Origin: Methylobacterium aquaticum
GTDB taxonomy: Bacteria > Pseudomonadota > Alphaproteobacteria > Rhizobiales > Beijerinckiaceae
Assembly: GCF_016804325.1 (NCBI RefSeq)
Contig: NZ_CP043627.1
Span: 6,097,501-6,161,500 of the forward strand
Direction: 5' to 3'
DNA length: 64,000 nt
The notes under the pieces are model-generated. The model was given only the letters and a program-made list of their open reading frames with translations. It was not told where the DNA came from and did not search any database. A program made the position numbers and the translations under genes. This document shows, one piece after another, positions 24,816-33,695 of the stretch; the first letter of the stretch is position 1; each line of letters opens with the position of its first letter.

Positions 24816-25863
24816 CCGCCTCCGCCGCCCTTAAGGATCCGCGCCGCTACTTCGAGGAGATCGGCGCCGCGCGCACGGCCGAGGCCGTCGCGCTGCCGGT
24901 CTGCCTCTACCTGGAGGTCACGAACCGTTGCAACCTTCTGTGCGAGACCTGCCCGCGCACCTTCGAGACCCTGGAACCCCCGGCCGACATGAGCTGGGAA
25001 CTGTTCACCCGGATCGTCGACCAGGTGCCGAACATCGCCCGGGTCGTGCTCCACGGCGTCGGCGAGCCGATGCTGGTGCCGGCGCTGCCGCGCATGATCC
25101 GCTACCTCAAGGACCGCGGCACCTACGTCCTGTTCAACACCAACGGCACCCTGCTGCAGCCGAAGCGGTTCGGGACGCTGATCGAGACCGGGCTCGACGA
25201 GTTGCGCGTCTCCCTCGACGCCGCCGACCAGGCCTCGTATCTCAGAGTGCGCGGCAAGGACTTCTTCGACCGCATCGTGCGCGACGTCGGACAGTTCGTC
25301 GCCTACCAGAAGGCGACCGGCGCCACGACGCCCGCGTGTCGCTCTGGCTCACCGGCCTCAAGGAAACCGTCGACCAGTTGCCCGCCTTCGTGCGGCTGGC
25401 CGCCGCGATGGGCGTGACCGAGGTGCATCTCCAGCGCCTGGTCTTCGATGAAGCGGGCTACGGCATGGCCCGGGCCGACCTGTCGCTGTTCGAGAGCGCG
25501 CGGTCGGAGGAGAGTGCGTCCATCGCCGAGGCGGAGGCGCTCGGCCGCTCGCTGGGGGTGACGCTCGACGCCTCGGGGGCGACCGAGCCCGGGATCAGCC
25601 TCAGGAAGCAGGACGACCGGGCCTGGGCGACCTGCCGCCGGCCGTGGTCGCTGATGTACTTCACCGCCCATGGCCGGGCGCTGCCCTGCTGCATCGCGCC
25701 GTTCTCGGTGCGCGGCTACTCGCACTACACGCTCGGCGACGCCACCCAGGCCACGTTGCGGGAGATCTGGAACGGCGAGGCCTATCGCGACTTCCGCGCG
25801 GCGCTCCTCTCCGACGCGCCACCGAGCCCGTGCCGCAATTGCGGCCTGCGCTGGAGCCTGTGA
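24812..25863 (+). pseudogene. Radical SAM/SPASM-like protein, frameshifted
   Basis: The start overlaps the upstream stop (ATGA). The radical SAM cluster motif CNLLCETC (CxxxCxxC) lies near residue 36, followed by LHGVGEPMLVP. The C-terminus has a SPASM-like cysteine set (CCIAPFSVRGYSHYTLGD, CRNCGLRW) for an auxiliary Fe-S cluster. After YQKATGAT near 25325 the frame shifts, and the rest continues as RVSLWLTGLKETVDQLPAFV. The span of 1052 bases is one short of a multiple of three, fitting a single-base deletion. If intact it would be a 350-residue enzyme acting with the glycosyltransferases around it. Confidence 0.87.
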
Positions 25864-25867
25864 GCCG

Positions 25868-26566
25868 ATGCACCCGGTCAGCATCGTCATCCCGACCCTG
25901 AACGAGGCCGAGGCGATCGGCGCGGTCATCCGCGAGATCCCGCGGATTTTCGCGGGCGACGTCATAGTGGCGGATGGCGGCTCGACGGACGGCACCAGGG
26001 GCGTCGCCCGGGCCGCCGGCGCCCGGGTGGTCGAGGCCGGCCGCGGCTACGGCCGGGCCTGCGCGCTCGGGGCGGAGGCGGCCGATCCCGGCAGCCGCGT
26101 CATCGTCTTCCTCGACGGCGACGGGGCCGACCGGGTGGACCTGATCGAGGCGATCGCCGGCCCGGTGCTCGCCGGCACCCAGGACCTCGTCCTCGCCTCT
26201 CGGACCCTCGGCCACCGCGAGCCCGGCGCGATGCTCTGGCACCAGGTGCTCGCCGGGCGTCTCGCGGGACTCGGTATCGGCCTGCGCTACGGCGTGCGGT
26301 ACACCGACATGTGCGCCTTCCGGGCCATCGATCGCGCCGCGCTCCGGGCCTTGTGCCTGCGCGAGACGACCTACGGCTGGAACATCGAGATGCAGTTGCA
26401 GGCCGCCCGCGCGGGCTTGCGCGTCCTGGAGGTGCCGATGTCCTACCGGCGCCGGATCGGGGGCGCATCGAAGGTCGCGGGGTCGTTGTCCGGGACGCTG
26501 CGGGCCTCGGCGCGCATCGGCGCGACCTACCTGCGCGTCGCCACCCGTCCGGCGCCGCGCGCGTGA
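25868..26566 (+). CDS. Family 2 glycosyltransferase
   Basis: The 232-residue GT2 starts with VSIVIPTLNEAEAIGAVIRE and has the donor-binding VIVADGGSTDGTRGVA and the metal-binding FLDGDGADR. ETTYGWNIEMQLQAARAGLR followed by VPMSYRRRIGGASKVAGSLSG matches the C-terminal part of dolichol-phosphate-mannose-synthase-like enzymes. No membrane anchor is present. It probably makes a polyprenyl-phosphate sugar or a glycosylated intermediate for the GT-C protein upstream. The stop overlaps the next start (GTGA). Confidence 0.9.
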   Translation: MHPVSIVIPTLNEAEAIGAVIREIPRIFAGDVIVADGGSTDGTRGVARAAGARVVEAGRGYGRACALGAEAADPGSRVIVFLDGDGADRVDLIEAIAGPVLAGTQDLVLASRTLGHREPGAMLWHQVLAGRLAGLGIGLRYGVRYTDMCAFRAIDRAALRALCLRETTYGWNIEMQLQAARAGLRVLEVPMSYRRRIGGASKVAGSLSGTLRASARIGATYLRVATRPAPRA

Positions 26567-27795
26567 GGATCGCTGTGGAACTCGACGCGGACGCCTCGAC
26601 CGACCGCTGGATCGACGACGTGCAGGAGGAGGCTGGGATCGACCGGCGGGAAGGCGGTGGCCCGCCCTCCCGGTCCTTCGCCATGGCGGATTACCTGAAC
26701 CGCTGGTCGGCTTGTGCGCATCTCGATCTCGCGGCGTCCGATTCACAGCCGCTCTCGCTATCCACGCTGCTGCGCCTCGCCGGCCCGGACGACCGCTTGC
26801 GCTGGCGGAGCACCGGTCTGGGCTACGCCGATCCGCGCGGCTCCCTCCGGCTGCGCAAGGCGATCGCCGCCCGCTACGCGACAGCCGGGGCGGACGACGT
26901 GCTCGTCGGTGCGGGCGCGCAGGAGACGATGGCGTGCATCCTCCATGCGCTGCTGGCGCCCAACGACCACGCCGTGGTGGTGGTGCCGATCTACCAGCCC
27001 CTGGAACTCGTCGTGACGGGCCTGTGTGCCGCGGACGGGGTCGCCCTGTCCAAGGACCGGGCCTGGAGCCTCGACCTCGACCGCCTCGCCGCGGCCTTGC
27101 GCCCGAACACGCGGCTGGTTCTGACGAACTTCCCCAACAGTCCGACCGGCGCGACCCTGGACCGGCCGACCCTGGACGGCCTGATCGCCCTCTGCTGCCG
27201 GTATGGCCTCTGGCTCGTCAACGACGAGGTCTACCGCCAGACCGACCCCGGCCCGGACAGGGCCGTTCCGCCCGTCGTGGACCTCTACGAGCGCGGGATC
27301 TCGATCAACGGGCTGTCGAAGGGGTTCGGGCTGCCGGGCCTGCGCGTCGGCTGGGCCGCCTGCCGAGACCGCGCCGTCCTCGGCCGCGCCCTCGCAGCCA
27401 AGAACCTGCTGTCGAGCTGCCTTGCAGCTCCGAGCGAGATCCTGGGCGAGATCGCGTTGCGGGCCGAGCATCGCATCACCGATCGCGCCCGCGCGATAGG
27501 ACGGCGCAACCATCGCCGCCTGCGCGCTCTGCTCGATCGCCATTCCGAAGTCTTCGAGGCGGACGAACCAAGGAATCTCGCCTTCGCGTATCCGCGGTTT
27601 CGCGGGCGTGAGGGGGCGACCGATTTCGCGCGGACGCTCGCATCCGAGGCCGGCCTTCTCGTCCTGCCGTCAGTTCTATGGCGCTCGTCTCTGGCGCCGA
27701 TCCCCGAAGACCGTCTGCGTCTCGGCCTCGGTCGTATCAGGAGCTTTGCGGCGCTTGGGGTACTTGAGAAGCATCTGCTCCGGCATGCTCGGTAA
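26563..27795 (+). CDS. PLP-dependent aminotransferase class I/II
   Basis: From the GTG at 26563 (overlapping the previous stop) this is 410 residues; an ATG at 26682 would give 371. Fold-type I features include GAGAQETMACILHALLAPND, LTNFPNSPTGATLD, LVNDEVYRQ and SINGLSKGFGLPGLRVGW, where the lysine of SK binds PLP and the arginine binds carboxylate. It is the last gene of the rightward cluster beginning at 20724 or 22717. An aminotransferase beside radical SAM and glycosyltransferase genes suggests synthesis of an amino-sugar or amino-acid-derived conjugate; the product is unknown. Confidence 0.87.
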   Translation: MRIAVELDADASTDRWIDDVQEEAGIDRREGGGPPSRSFAMADYLNRWSACAHLDLAASDSQPLSLSTLLRLAGPDDRLRWRSTGLGYADPRGSLRLRKAIAARYATAGADDVLVGAGAQETMACILHALLAPNDHAVVVVPIYQPLELVVTGLCAADGVALSKDRAWSLDLDRLAAALRPNTRLVLTNFPNSPTGATLDRPTLDGLIALCCRYGLWLVNDEVYRQTDPGPDRAVPPVVDLYERGISINGLSKGFGLPGLRVGWAACRDRAVLGRALAAKNLLSSCLAAPSEILGEIALRAEHRITDRARAIGRRNHRRLRALLDRHSEVFEADEPRNLAFAYPRFRGREGATDFARTLASEAGLLVLPSVLWRSSLAPIPEDRLRLGLGRIRSFAALGVLEKHLLRHAR

Positions 27796-27937
27796 GGAGT
27801 GCGGTCCATCCGCCGCTATACTCTTCGAAGCGGACCTTTGAGATAGGTCAGATAAATGTCTGCATGGGGTCATTCGGCCCCCTTAGGGGCAACCATCCTG
27901 CTGGTACGCCGCAGCCGTTTAGACCGCGGCGCCCTGT

Positions 27938-28567
27938 TCAGATTTCGGTCTGCTCCGAGAGGATCAGCGCGTCGTCAACCTCAATGCCGAGGTAGCGAAC
28001 CGTGCTCTCCAGCTTCGTGTGGCCGAGCAACAGTTGGCAGGCTCGGATATTGCCGGTACGCTTGTATACCAGCGCGACCTTCGTGCGGCGTAGGCTGTGC
28101 GTGCCGAACGCCGAAGGGTCCAGGCCGATCAGGGCAACCCACCGGTCTACCAGCCGACTATAATGCCGAGTCGTGAGATGCTCTCCGGGACGACTCCGGC
28201 TTGGAAACAGCCAGTCGGAGGCTTTCAACCTGCGCGCAGTCAACCAAGCCGTGAGAGCTTCGCGCGTCGGTTCGGTGATCTCGAACGGAACCGGCCTGCC
28301 GGTCTTGCGCTGGCAGACCGTCGCTCGAAGACGCACGGCGTCGCCAAGATAGATGTCACTAACACGCAGGCCGACGAGATCACACCCGCGCAGCTTGCTA
28401 TCGACGGCAAGGTTGAACAGGGCAAGATCTCGCGTGCAATTAGCGAGCTGAAGGCGCGTGCGCAGGGCCCAGATGTGCTTCGGCTTCAGCGGCGGTTTAG
28501 GGCCGACGATACGGCCGCGGTTCCAAGGAACACGCGGTTTGGTGGAGACGGTAACGACCTCAGGCAT
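27938..28567 (-). CDS. Small tyrosine recombinase/phage integrase family
   Basis: The start at 28567 (MPEVVTVSTKPRVPW) has AGGAG six bases upstream. The 209-residue protein lacks a full arm-binding domain but keeps the catalytic core: KLRGCDLVGLRV with the first arginine, HSLRRTKVA for the His-x-x-Arg box, and LLGHTKLESTVRYLG with the late histidine and nucleophile tyrosine. Such short integrases are common on alphaproteobacterial plasmids and islands. It stands alone, pointing left, beside the TetR/monooxygenase pair, and may be a relic of the element that brought those genes in. Confidence 0.86.
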   Translation of the reverse strand: MPEVVTVSTKPRVPWNRGRIVGPKPPLKPKHIWALRTRLQLANCTRDLALFNLAVDSKLRGCDLVGLRVSDIYLGDAVRLRATVCQRKTGRPVPFEITEPTREALTAWLTARRLKASDWLFPSRSRPGEHLTTRHYSRLVDRWVALIGLDPSAFGTHSLRRTKVALVYKRTGNIRACQLLLGHTKLESTVRYLGIEVDDALILSEQTEI

Positions 28568-28908
28568 GACAGGCTCCTGTGTTAAGGAGCCCGCCATGAG
28601 GGACCCGATGCTGCCAGTGAGTCCAATGTCGAATGACGGCTCTCTGTGGCACAAGCCGACATCGGCGCCGGCGGGCCTGGACTGCTGCTCCCGACCCTTT
28701 GCTGACCCTCGGAAAGTCTGCTTTCTGGCCGCCTACCTAACGATCATCTACGACCGGATCAGGTGGCTTTCTGCCTATCTACTTCTGGATAGCGTATGCA
28801 TAGTAGTGGACGTATCTGAGTTAATCGCGCGAAATCACAAACAAAATCTCGCCATAGCCGCCATCATAAATTCATCTTCACATGCCCTCATCCACACCGT
28901 GGACCCGC
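28568..28908. other. Spacer without a supported gene
   Basis: A rightward frame passes through here, but its product has no recognisable features and overlaps the integrase in antisense. The right half is AT-rich. No terminator or RNA gene was seen. Confidence 0.35.
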
Positions 28909-29559
28909 CTAGACATAGGGCGTTCCTGATACCGCAGCAGCAGCGGCTTGGAAACCTCGATCGATAAGACGAAGAAATATTTGACCGGCGGCCTCGGCAT
29001 CACCGTTTCTGTCAGCCACGTTATACCCTTCGAAAAATGCCACGCTCCACGTAGCTACGAGCAAGCCCGCTAGCAAATGCGCGTCGGTATCGTCCGCTGG
29101 TCGATCGATCGACTCTGCCAGCATCGCTGCCAGAACGCGCGTGAACTCGCTGCACATCTGGCGCGCGCGCGCCTTCAGCGCCTCGCTGGCCAGCGCCGTC
29201 GCCACGAACCTCAGGGGCGCACCGAAAAGCGGTAGGAGCGGGTTCCGGTCCTCGATACAGCGATGAGCGAGCAATCGCAGTGCCGTGACCGGGCTCATTT
29301 CCTCTTCCCGCCCCTGGATGGCCGCGAACACCATCTCGCGCACTTCGTCCTCGCGGTCGAAGAACATGTCCTCCTTGCGGGGAAAATGATTGAACACGGT
29401 CATACGGCCGACATCTGCTGCCTCCGCAATCTCGTCAATCGTCACCTGATCAAAGCCGTGCTCCATGAACAGGCGCGTGGCCGAATCGGAGATGGCTTGG
29501 CGCGTCGCTAGCCGCTTCCGTGTGCGCCTGTCCAGCTTGGGGCTTGCGTGTTCCTGCAT
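28909..29559 (-). CDS. TetR-family transcriptional regulator
   Basis: 216 residues from the ATG at 29559. The reading frame stays open to 30174, but that part is antisense to the monooxygenase. The TetR DNA-binding domain is clear: RQAISDSATRLFMEHGFDQV, then TIDEIAEAADVGRMTVFNHF, PRKEDMFFD. The helical C-terminal ligand domain is family-typical. It is divergent from a FAD-dependent monooxygenase with a 52-base spacer containing a perfect dyad, so it very likely represses that gene and itself until an aromatic or antibiotic-like ligand binds. Confidence 0.9.
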   Translation of the reverse strand: MQEHASPKLDRRTRKRLATRQAISDSATRLFMEHGFDQVTIDEIAEAADVGRMTVFNHFPRKEDMFFDREDEVREMVFAAIQGREEEMSPVTALRLLAHRCIEDRNPLLPLFGAPLRFVATALASEALKARARQMCSEFTRVLAAMLAESIDRPADDTDAHLLAGLLVATWSVAFFEGYNVADRNGDAEAAGQIFLRLIDRGFQAAAAAVSGTPYV

Positions 29560-29566
29560 GTCAATA

Positions 29567-29579
29567 TATACTCGGTATA
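29567..29579. promoter_or_regulatory. Putative TetR operator
   Basis: TATAC-TCG-GTATA is a perfect 13-base inverted repeat in the 52-base spacer between tetR and the monooxygenase, eight bases from the TetR start. It overlaps AT-rich sequence that could hold both -10 boxes, a standard arrangement for a TetR operator. Confidence 0.55.
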
Positions 29580-29611
29580 ATTTCATATCGAGATTACTTT
29601 GAGGTGGTGGC

Positions 29612-30772
29612 ATGCCCACGTCAACTCCTATGTCAGGTGCGCCCCTCGCCGAGCCTCGGTCCGTGCTCGTCAGCGGTGCGAGTTTCGCTGGCTTGGCGAC
29701 GGCATTCTGGCTGAACCGACTCGGATATCGCGTCACAGTGGTTGAGGTCGCACCTAGTCTCCGGCGTGGCGGGACGCCCGTAGATATCCAGGGCGAGACA
29801 ATCGCCATTCTCACGAGCATGGATTTGATGGAGGCCGTTCGGGAGAGAACGCTTCCCCCTCGGCGCTTCGCATTCAAGGATGCGAAAAACACAACGCTGG
29901 GCGAAATGGCCCACCACCCCGACGACGAGGCGGGACCGCGATACGAGATCCACCGCGACGACCTGTTGGAGGTTCTGTCTGGCGCAATCGGGGGAGATGT
30001 GGAACTGCTGTTCAATTGCTCGATCGTGGCGATTGAGGAGCGTCCTGAAGGGGTGTCGGCGACGTTCAGCGACGGCAGTCGGCACGAATTCGCACTGATA
30101 TTTGGCTGCGATGGAAACCGCTCCAATACGCGCAGGCTAGTGTTCGGCGACGGCGAGCAGTTCACCCATTTCATGGGCGGATATTTCTACCTCAAAGTCG
30201 TGCCAGATACCGGACTGCTTCCGCCGAATAGCTCGGAGGTTTTTGCCGTTCCTGGACGGATGGCGATGCTGAACGGCTATGACGATCGCACGGATATCGG
30301 CTTCGGGTTCCGCACGGCTGGCGAGATCGAATACGATCACCGGAACAAGGATCAGCAACGTCGCCTGATCGAGGAGCATTTTTCCGGTCTGGAATGGAAA
30401 GTGCCGGACATGCTTGCTCATATAGGCGACGACAATAATTTCTATTTTGATCGTATCAGCCAGATTAGGATGCCGACTTGGTCGCAAGGGCGCATCACTC
30501 TCGTCGGCGACGCGGGTTATTGCGTGTCCCCTTTCGCTGGCCTCGGTGGCTCGATGGCCATCATCGGCGCGGGAAGGTTGGCCGACGCCCTGGCGCGGCA
30601 TCCAGACAACTATGCCGCCGCATTTCGCGCTTATGAGGAAGGACTACGGCCGTTCGTCGAACAGGTACAAGAACGGGCTGCTATAGATAGCGTACAGATG
30701 CTGTTTCCGGGCGACGAGGCCGAAATGGCGGAGCGAGATCGTAAGCTGGCCTTCGGAGATATCGGCGTTTAA
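29612..30772 (+). CDS. FAD-dependent monooxygenase (PHBH/TetX-like)
   Basis: The 386-residue group A flavoprotein monooxygenase has the FAD-binding SGASFAGLATAFWLNRLGY (GxGxxG variant), a DG-like FGCDGNRSNTR, and the second FAD motif LVGDAGYCVSPFAGLGGSMA. Overall pattern and length match the TetX/aromatic hydroxylase group, which uses NADPH and O2 to hydroxylate aromatic compounds. Divergence from a TetR regulator fits inducible detoxification. Similarity to TetX is at superfamily level and does not show tetracycline resistance. Lower GC than its neighbours suggests transfer together with tetR. Confidence 0.85.
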   Translation: MPTSTPMSGAPLAEPRSVLVSGASFAGLATAFWLNRLGYRVTVVEVAPSLRRGGTPVDIQGETIAILTSMDLMEAVRERTLPPRRFAFKDAKNTTLGEMAHHPDDEAGPRYEIHRDDLLEVLSGAIGGDVELLFNCSIVAIEERPEGVSATFSDGSRHEFALIFGCDGNRSNTRRLVFGDGEQFTHFMGGYFYLKVVPDTGLLPPNSSEVFAVPGRMAMLNGYDDRTDIGFGFRTAGEIEYDHRNKDQQRRLIEEHFSGLEWKVPDMLAHIGDDNNFYFDRISQIRMPTWSQGRITLVGDAGYCVSPFAGLGGSMAIIGAGRLADALARHPDNYAAAFRAYEEGLRPFVEQVQERAAIDSVQMLFPGDEAEMAERDRKLAFGDIGV

Positions 30773-30898
30773 CAGCCATTTTGAATAAGATTCGACGGCG
30801 GCACGAGTAGCTGGGTTGGGTCGGAGGCGGAACGTCTGCTTCATCGCGAAGATTAAGTGCCCGCTTTCCACCCGTTGCAGACGCAGGTGGCCGTGCCT

Positions 30899-31012
30899 TT
30901 AGAGGCTCAGAGCCGTGTTCTCATCGTTCAGACGGAGCGACCAGACCAAGGCCCCCTGGTCGTCAGTGAGCCAGGCCAAGTTGATGTCGTCGGTCAGGCT
31001 TCCGCTCCTGGT
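30899..31012 (-). pseudogene. C-terminal fragment of an unknown protein
   Basis: Reading leftward, a short frame gives SLTDDINLAWLTDDQGALVW followed by SLRLNDENTALSL and a stop. The segment looks like real protein (alternating strand and turn pattern, balanced composition) but is preceded within a few codons by a stop. It is probably the tail of a decayed gene of plasmid or island origin. I cannot name the family. Confidence 0.3.
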
Positions 31013-31086
31013 TCGAGTTTAGGCAGGAGCGGATTTCTGAAAGGCCGGCGATCTATGGCACGATCGCCAGAGTTGTCGCATTGAGA

Positions 31087-32754
31087 TCAAGCGGCCCTAA
31101 CTGTGGCGAGGAAGCGAGCGACCTCCGCGCCAAGCTGCTCAGACTGGCGCGATAGCTCGGAGGCGGCCGATAGGACCTGTGTCGCCGCCGCTCCCGTCTC
31201 TTCCGAGGCCTGCGCCACGCCAGCGATGTTGCCAGTCACCTCGCTGGTGCCGGCCGAGGCCTGAGCGACGTTGCGCACGATCTCCTGCGTCGCCGCGCCC
31301 TGCTGCTCGACCGCTGCGGCCAGCGAGGTCGCCACGCTGTCGATCTCGCTAATCCGCCCGGTGATGCCGCCGATTGCCGTCACGGCCTGGGCGGTGACGC
31401 CCTGCACCTCACCGATCTGGCGGCCGATCTCCTCGGTCGCCCGGGCAGTCTGCCCGGCTAGTGCCTTGACCTCGCTCGCCACCACCGCAAAGCCGCGCCC
31501 TGCCGCTCCAGCGCGGGCAGCCTCGATGGTGGCGTTGAGCGCCAGGAGGTTGGTCTGCCCGGCGATGGTGGAGATTAGACCGACCATGTCACCGATCCGT
31601 GTAGAGGTAGCCTGCAGCGCCTGGACCAGATGCGTGGTCTGATCAGCCTCGCTAACCGCCGACTGGGCAAGCCGGGCCGAGCCGGAGACCTGCCGGGCGA
31701 TCTCCTGCACCGAGGAACTCAACTCCTCGGTAGCTGCAGCGACGGTGTTGACGTTCGCGGCGGCCTCTTCGGCGGCTGCGGCCACAGTGGTGGACTGCGA
31801 CGCCGTCTCGGTAGCGATGGCGGTCATCTGCTGGGCGGTAACCTGGAGCTCAGTAGCCGACGACGACACCATTCCGACGATGTTGCCGACTGCGCGCTCG
31901 AAGCCATCAGCTAGTTCGATCATCGTGCGCTTGCGCGCGGAGGACGCGGCCTCATCGGCCCGGCGCTTGATTTCGGCCTCCTCGGCGGCCTTGCGGGCGA
32001 CCATAGCCTTGATGCCCTCGACCGCCTTACCGACCGCGCCAATCTCGTCGCCGCGAGCGGCTTCCTTGATCTCAGCGTCGATCTCGCCGCGGGCCATGCG
32101 CTGGAGCACCGTTACGAGACCGCCGAGTGGGTGAGTGATCTGCCGGATGATCACATAGACGCCGTAGGCAATGCTGAGCATGGCAAGAACGAGTGCGGCC
32201 ACCAGCCCCACGCGCGACTGGCCTGCGATGGCCTGGGAGCGTTGATATTCCACCTCCGCCTCACGGACCTGCAGTGCGGTCAGCTTGCCGAGGGTTGCGT
32301 TGGTGGCCTGCGTGCCCTTCAGCAGGTCGGCATGCGTCGTCTCGAATTCCGGCGTACCTCCGGCTGCGAGGCGCTTGAGGATTTCGGACATGATAGCTCC
32401 GTTCCGATTGATCCTTCCCTGCAGATCATCGGCGAGGCTTTTCTCCTCCGGGGTCAGATAGGTCGCTAGGTATGCCGACCATTGTGTCTGCAGGTTGGAA
32501 AGGTCACTCTCGATCCTATCCTTGGCTTTGTCTGGTCCTATCTGCCTGCCGCGCAACATACGCGAGACATCGATCATGTCGTCGTAGGCATCTCGGATGA
32601 TGCTGAACTGCCGGAGGCAAACAACGCGGTCTTCAATGACTGTTTTGAGGCTCTGGTGGCTCCAATGGAGCGCCAAGTTGCCCAATGTGGCTGTCGCCAG
32701 GAGTAGTAGGCCCAGGCCGGTCAGCAGTGCGACAAGTCGCAGCTTAATCGTCAT
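31087..32754 (-). CDS. Methyl-accepting chemotaxis protein
   Basis: 555 residues from the ATG at 32754. An N-terminal membrane helix ([20 protein letters not shown]) is followed by a periplasmic four-helix-bundle sensor domain (about residues 30-185), a second membrane helix ([20 protein letters not shown]) and a HAMP domain ([20 protein letters not shown]). A long cytoplasmic coiled coil carries the receptor tip ([20 protein letters not shown], then [19 protein letters not shown]). The absence of a C-terminal CheR-docking pentapeptide is common in this group. The ligand is unknown. No other chemotaxis gene is near. Confidence 0.93.
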   Translation of the reverse strand: MTIKLRLVALLTGLGLLLLATATLGNLALHWSHQSLKTVIEDRVVCLRQFSIIRDAYDDMIDVSRMLRGRQIGPDKAKDRIESDLSNLQTQWSAYLATYLTPEEKSLADDLQGRINRNGAIMSEILKRLAAGGTPEFETTHADLLKGTQATNATLGKLTALQVREAEVEYQRSQAIAGQSRVGLVAALVLAMLSIAYGVYVIIRQITHPLGGLVTVLQRMARGEIDAEIKEAARGDEIGAVGKAVEGIKAMVARKAAEEAEIKRRADEAASSARKRTMIELADGFERAVGNIVGMVSSSATELQVTAQQMTAIATETASQSTTVAAAAEEAAANVNTVAAATEELSSSVQEIARQVSGSARLAQSAVSEADQTTHLVQALQATSTRIGDMVGLISTIAGQTNLLALNATIEAARAGAAGRGFAVVASEVKALAGQTARATEEIGRQIGEVQGVTAQAVTAIGGITGRISEIDSVATSLAAAVEQQGAATQEIVRNVAQASAGTSEVTGNIAGVAQASEETGAAATQVLSAASELSRQSEQLGAEVARFLATVRAA

Positions 32755-33604
32755 AATGGTCCAACTTTTATTTCTACAGGGACCATTAAAATCTACAATC
32801 ATACAATTTAAGATTGTAGATTTCATTGGTATTAACTGAAGTTCGGGCGTAATAGTTAAATTTGTATGTATATGATGTTGATATATTTGTGATCGTGAAA
32901 CAACTCAGAAAATAACGGTGTTAGGCCATAATGGATATTGCTTTATCTATGTCGCCCTCTATGCGCAATATTTGCTATGCAATGGCAGCAATGAGGCGAG
33001 AATTTATTTGCTTAAAGTAGCATAGAAGGGATTGGAGAAGCTTTCGCGCACCTCGTGTTGAGTCGCGGATGGAACATCGGCTTGCGGACGAAATTTCAAG
33101 GTCCACTCACCACCCCGGGCGGACCGTAGGCGGGGCACTCCGAGGTCCGTTCGTTATTCCGGCCGTCCATATGGGCATACCCTAGCGGATTTCGAGCGTC
33201 GTTTTGGGCAGCTTTCGACCCCATGCGGTCCTTCCGTGGCGGCGGATGGATGATCCGCGCGGGGTCAGGACTTCGCCCGCCGTTTGTTCCGCTGTGCGCC
33301 ATTTGCAAACCTTCGCTGCTGTCTGCTCGAATGCTCGCTCGCCCTCCGACAGCGGACCTCAGAGGGTAGCGATTGCCCAGCAGGTCCCTGTGCGACTCAC
33401 CGCGGCTTTCGATCTGGGCTGCGCCGGACGGTAGTATTCCCGAAGCGTAATCGGAGTAACTCGTTGTCAGATTTAGAAGAAGGGCGCGGTATAGACGGGC
33501 CGCACAGCCCGAATACATGTGAACGATCACTCATCCGCGAAACCGGCGCTGTTCGCGCGCGGGTCATGGCTTGACATGCCATCTTTAGGCTGACACATCA
33601 CCGT
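32755..33604. other. Long AT-rich, gene-poor region
   Basis: About 850 bases without a supported gene. The first 250 are strongly AT-rich and probably hold the chemoreceptor promoter. A segment at 33284-33302 is nearly identical to 10335-10353, suggesting a decayed dispersed repeat. Frames such as 33096-33530 give products with no recognisable features. Confidence 0.45.
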
Positions 33605-33668
33605 TACGGCAATGGATTTCTGCCGGGCCATCGTGGCCGAACCGCCCTCGGGCTGATGATTCCTACCT
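33605..33668 (+). promoter_or_regulatory. Fluoride riboswitch (crcB motif)
   Basis: The sequence has the conserved parts of the crcB RNA in order: GGCAATGGATTTCTGCC, matching the P1 and loop consensus GGNGATGG-NTNCNCC with one change; a variable hairpin (GGGCCATCGTGGCC); AACCGCCC; then GGGCTGATGATTCCTACC, the hallmark 3' strand that forms the pseudoknot. It ends 28 bases upstream of the CLC start, leaving room for the ribosome-binding site AAGGGGG. By family knowledge it turns on expression when fluoride is bound. The downstream CLC and DUF190 genes are typical partners. Confidence 0.9.
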
Positions 33669-33695
33669 TTTGCGATCTCGCAACAAGGGGGAACC

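Noticed and set aside
28909..30174. TetR frame extended to 30174
   Set aside because: The extra 205 codons are antisense to the monooxygenase and have no TetR similarity; the ATG at 29559 gives the correct length.
29612..30772. Calling the monooxygenase a tetracycline-resistance gene
   Set aside because: The visible motifs only show the broad group A flavoprotein monooxygenase family; no residues specific for tetracycline inactivation can be verified by eye.
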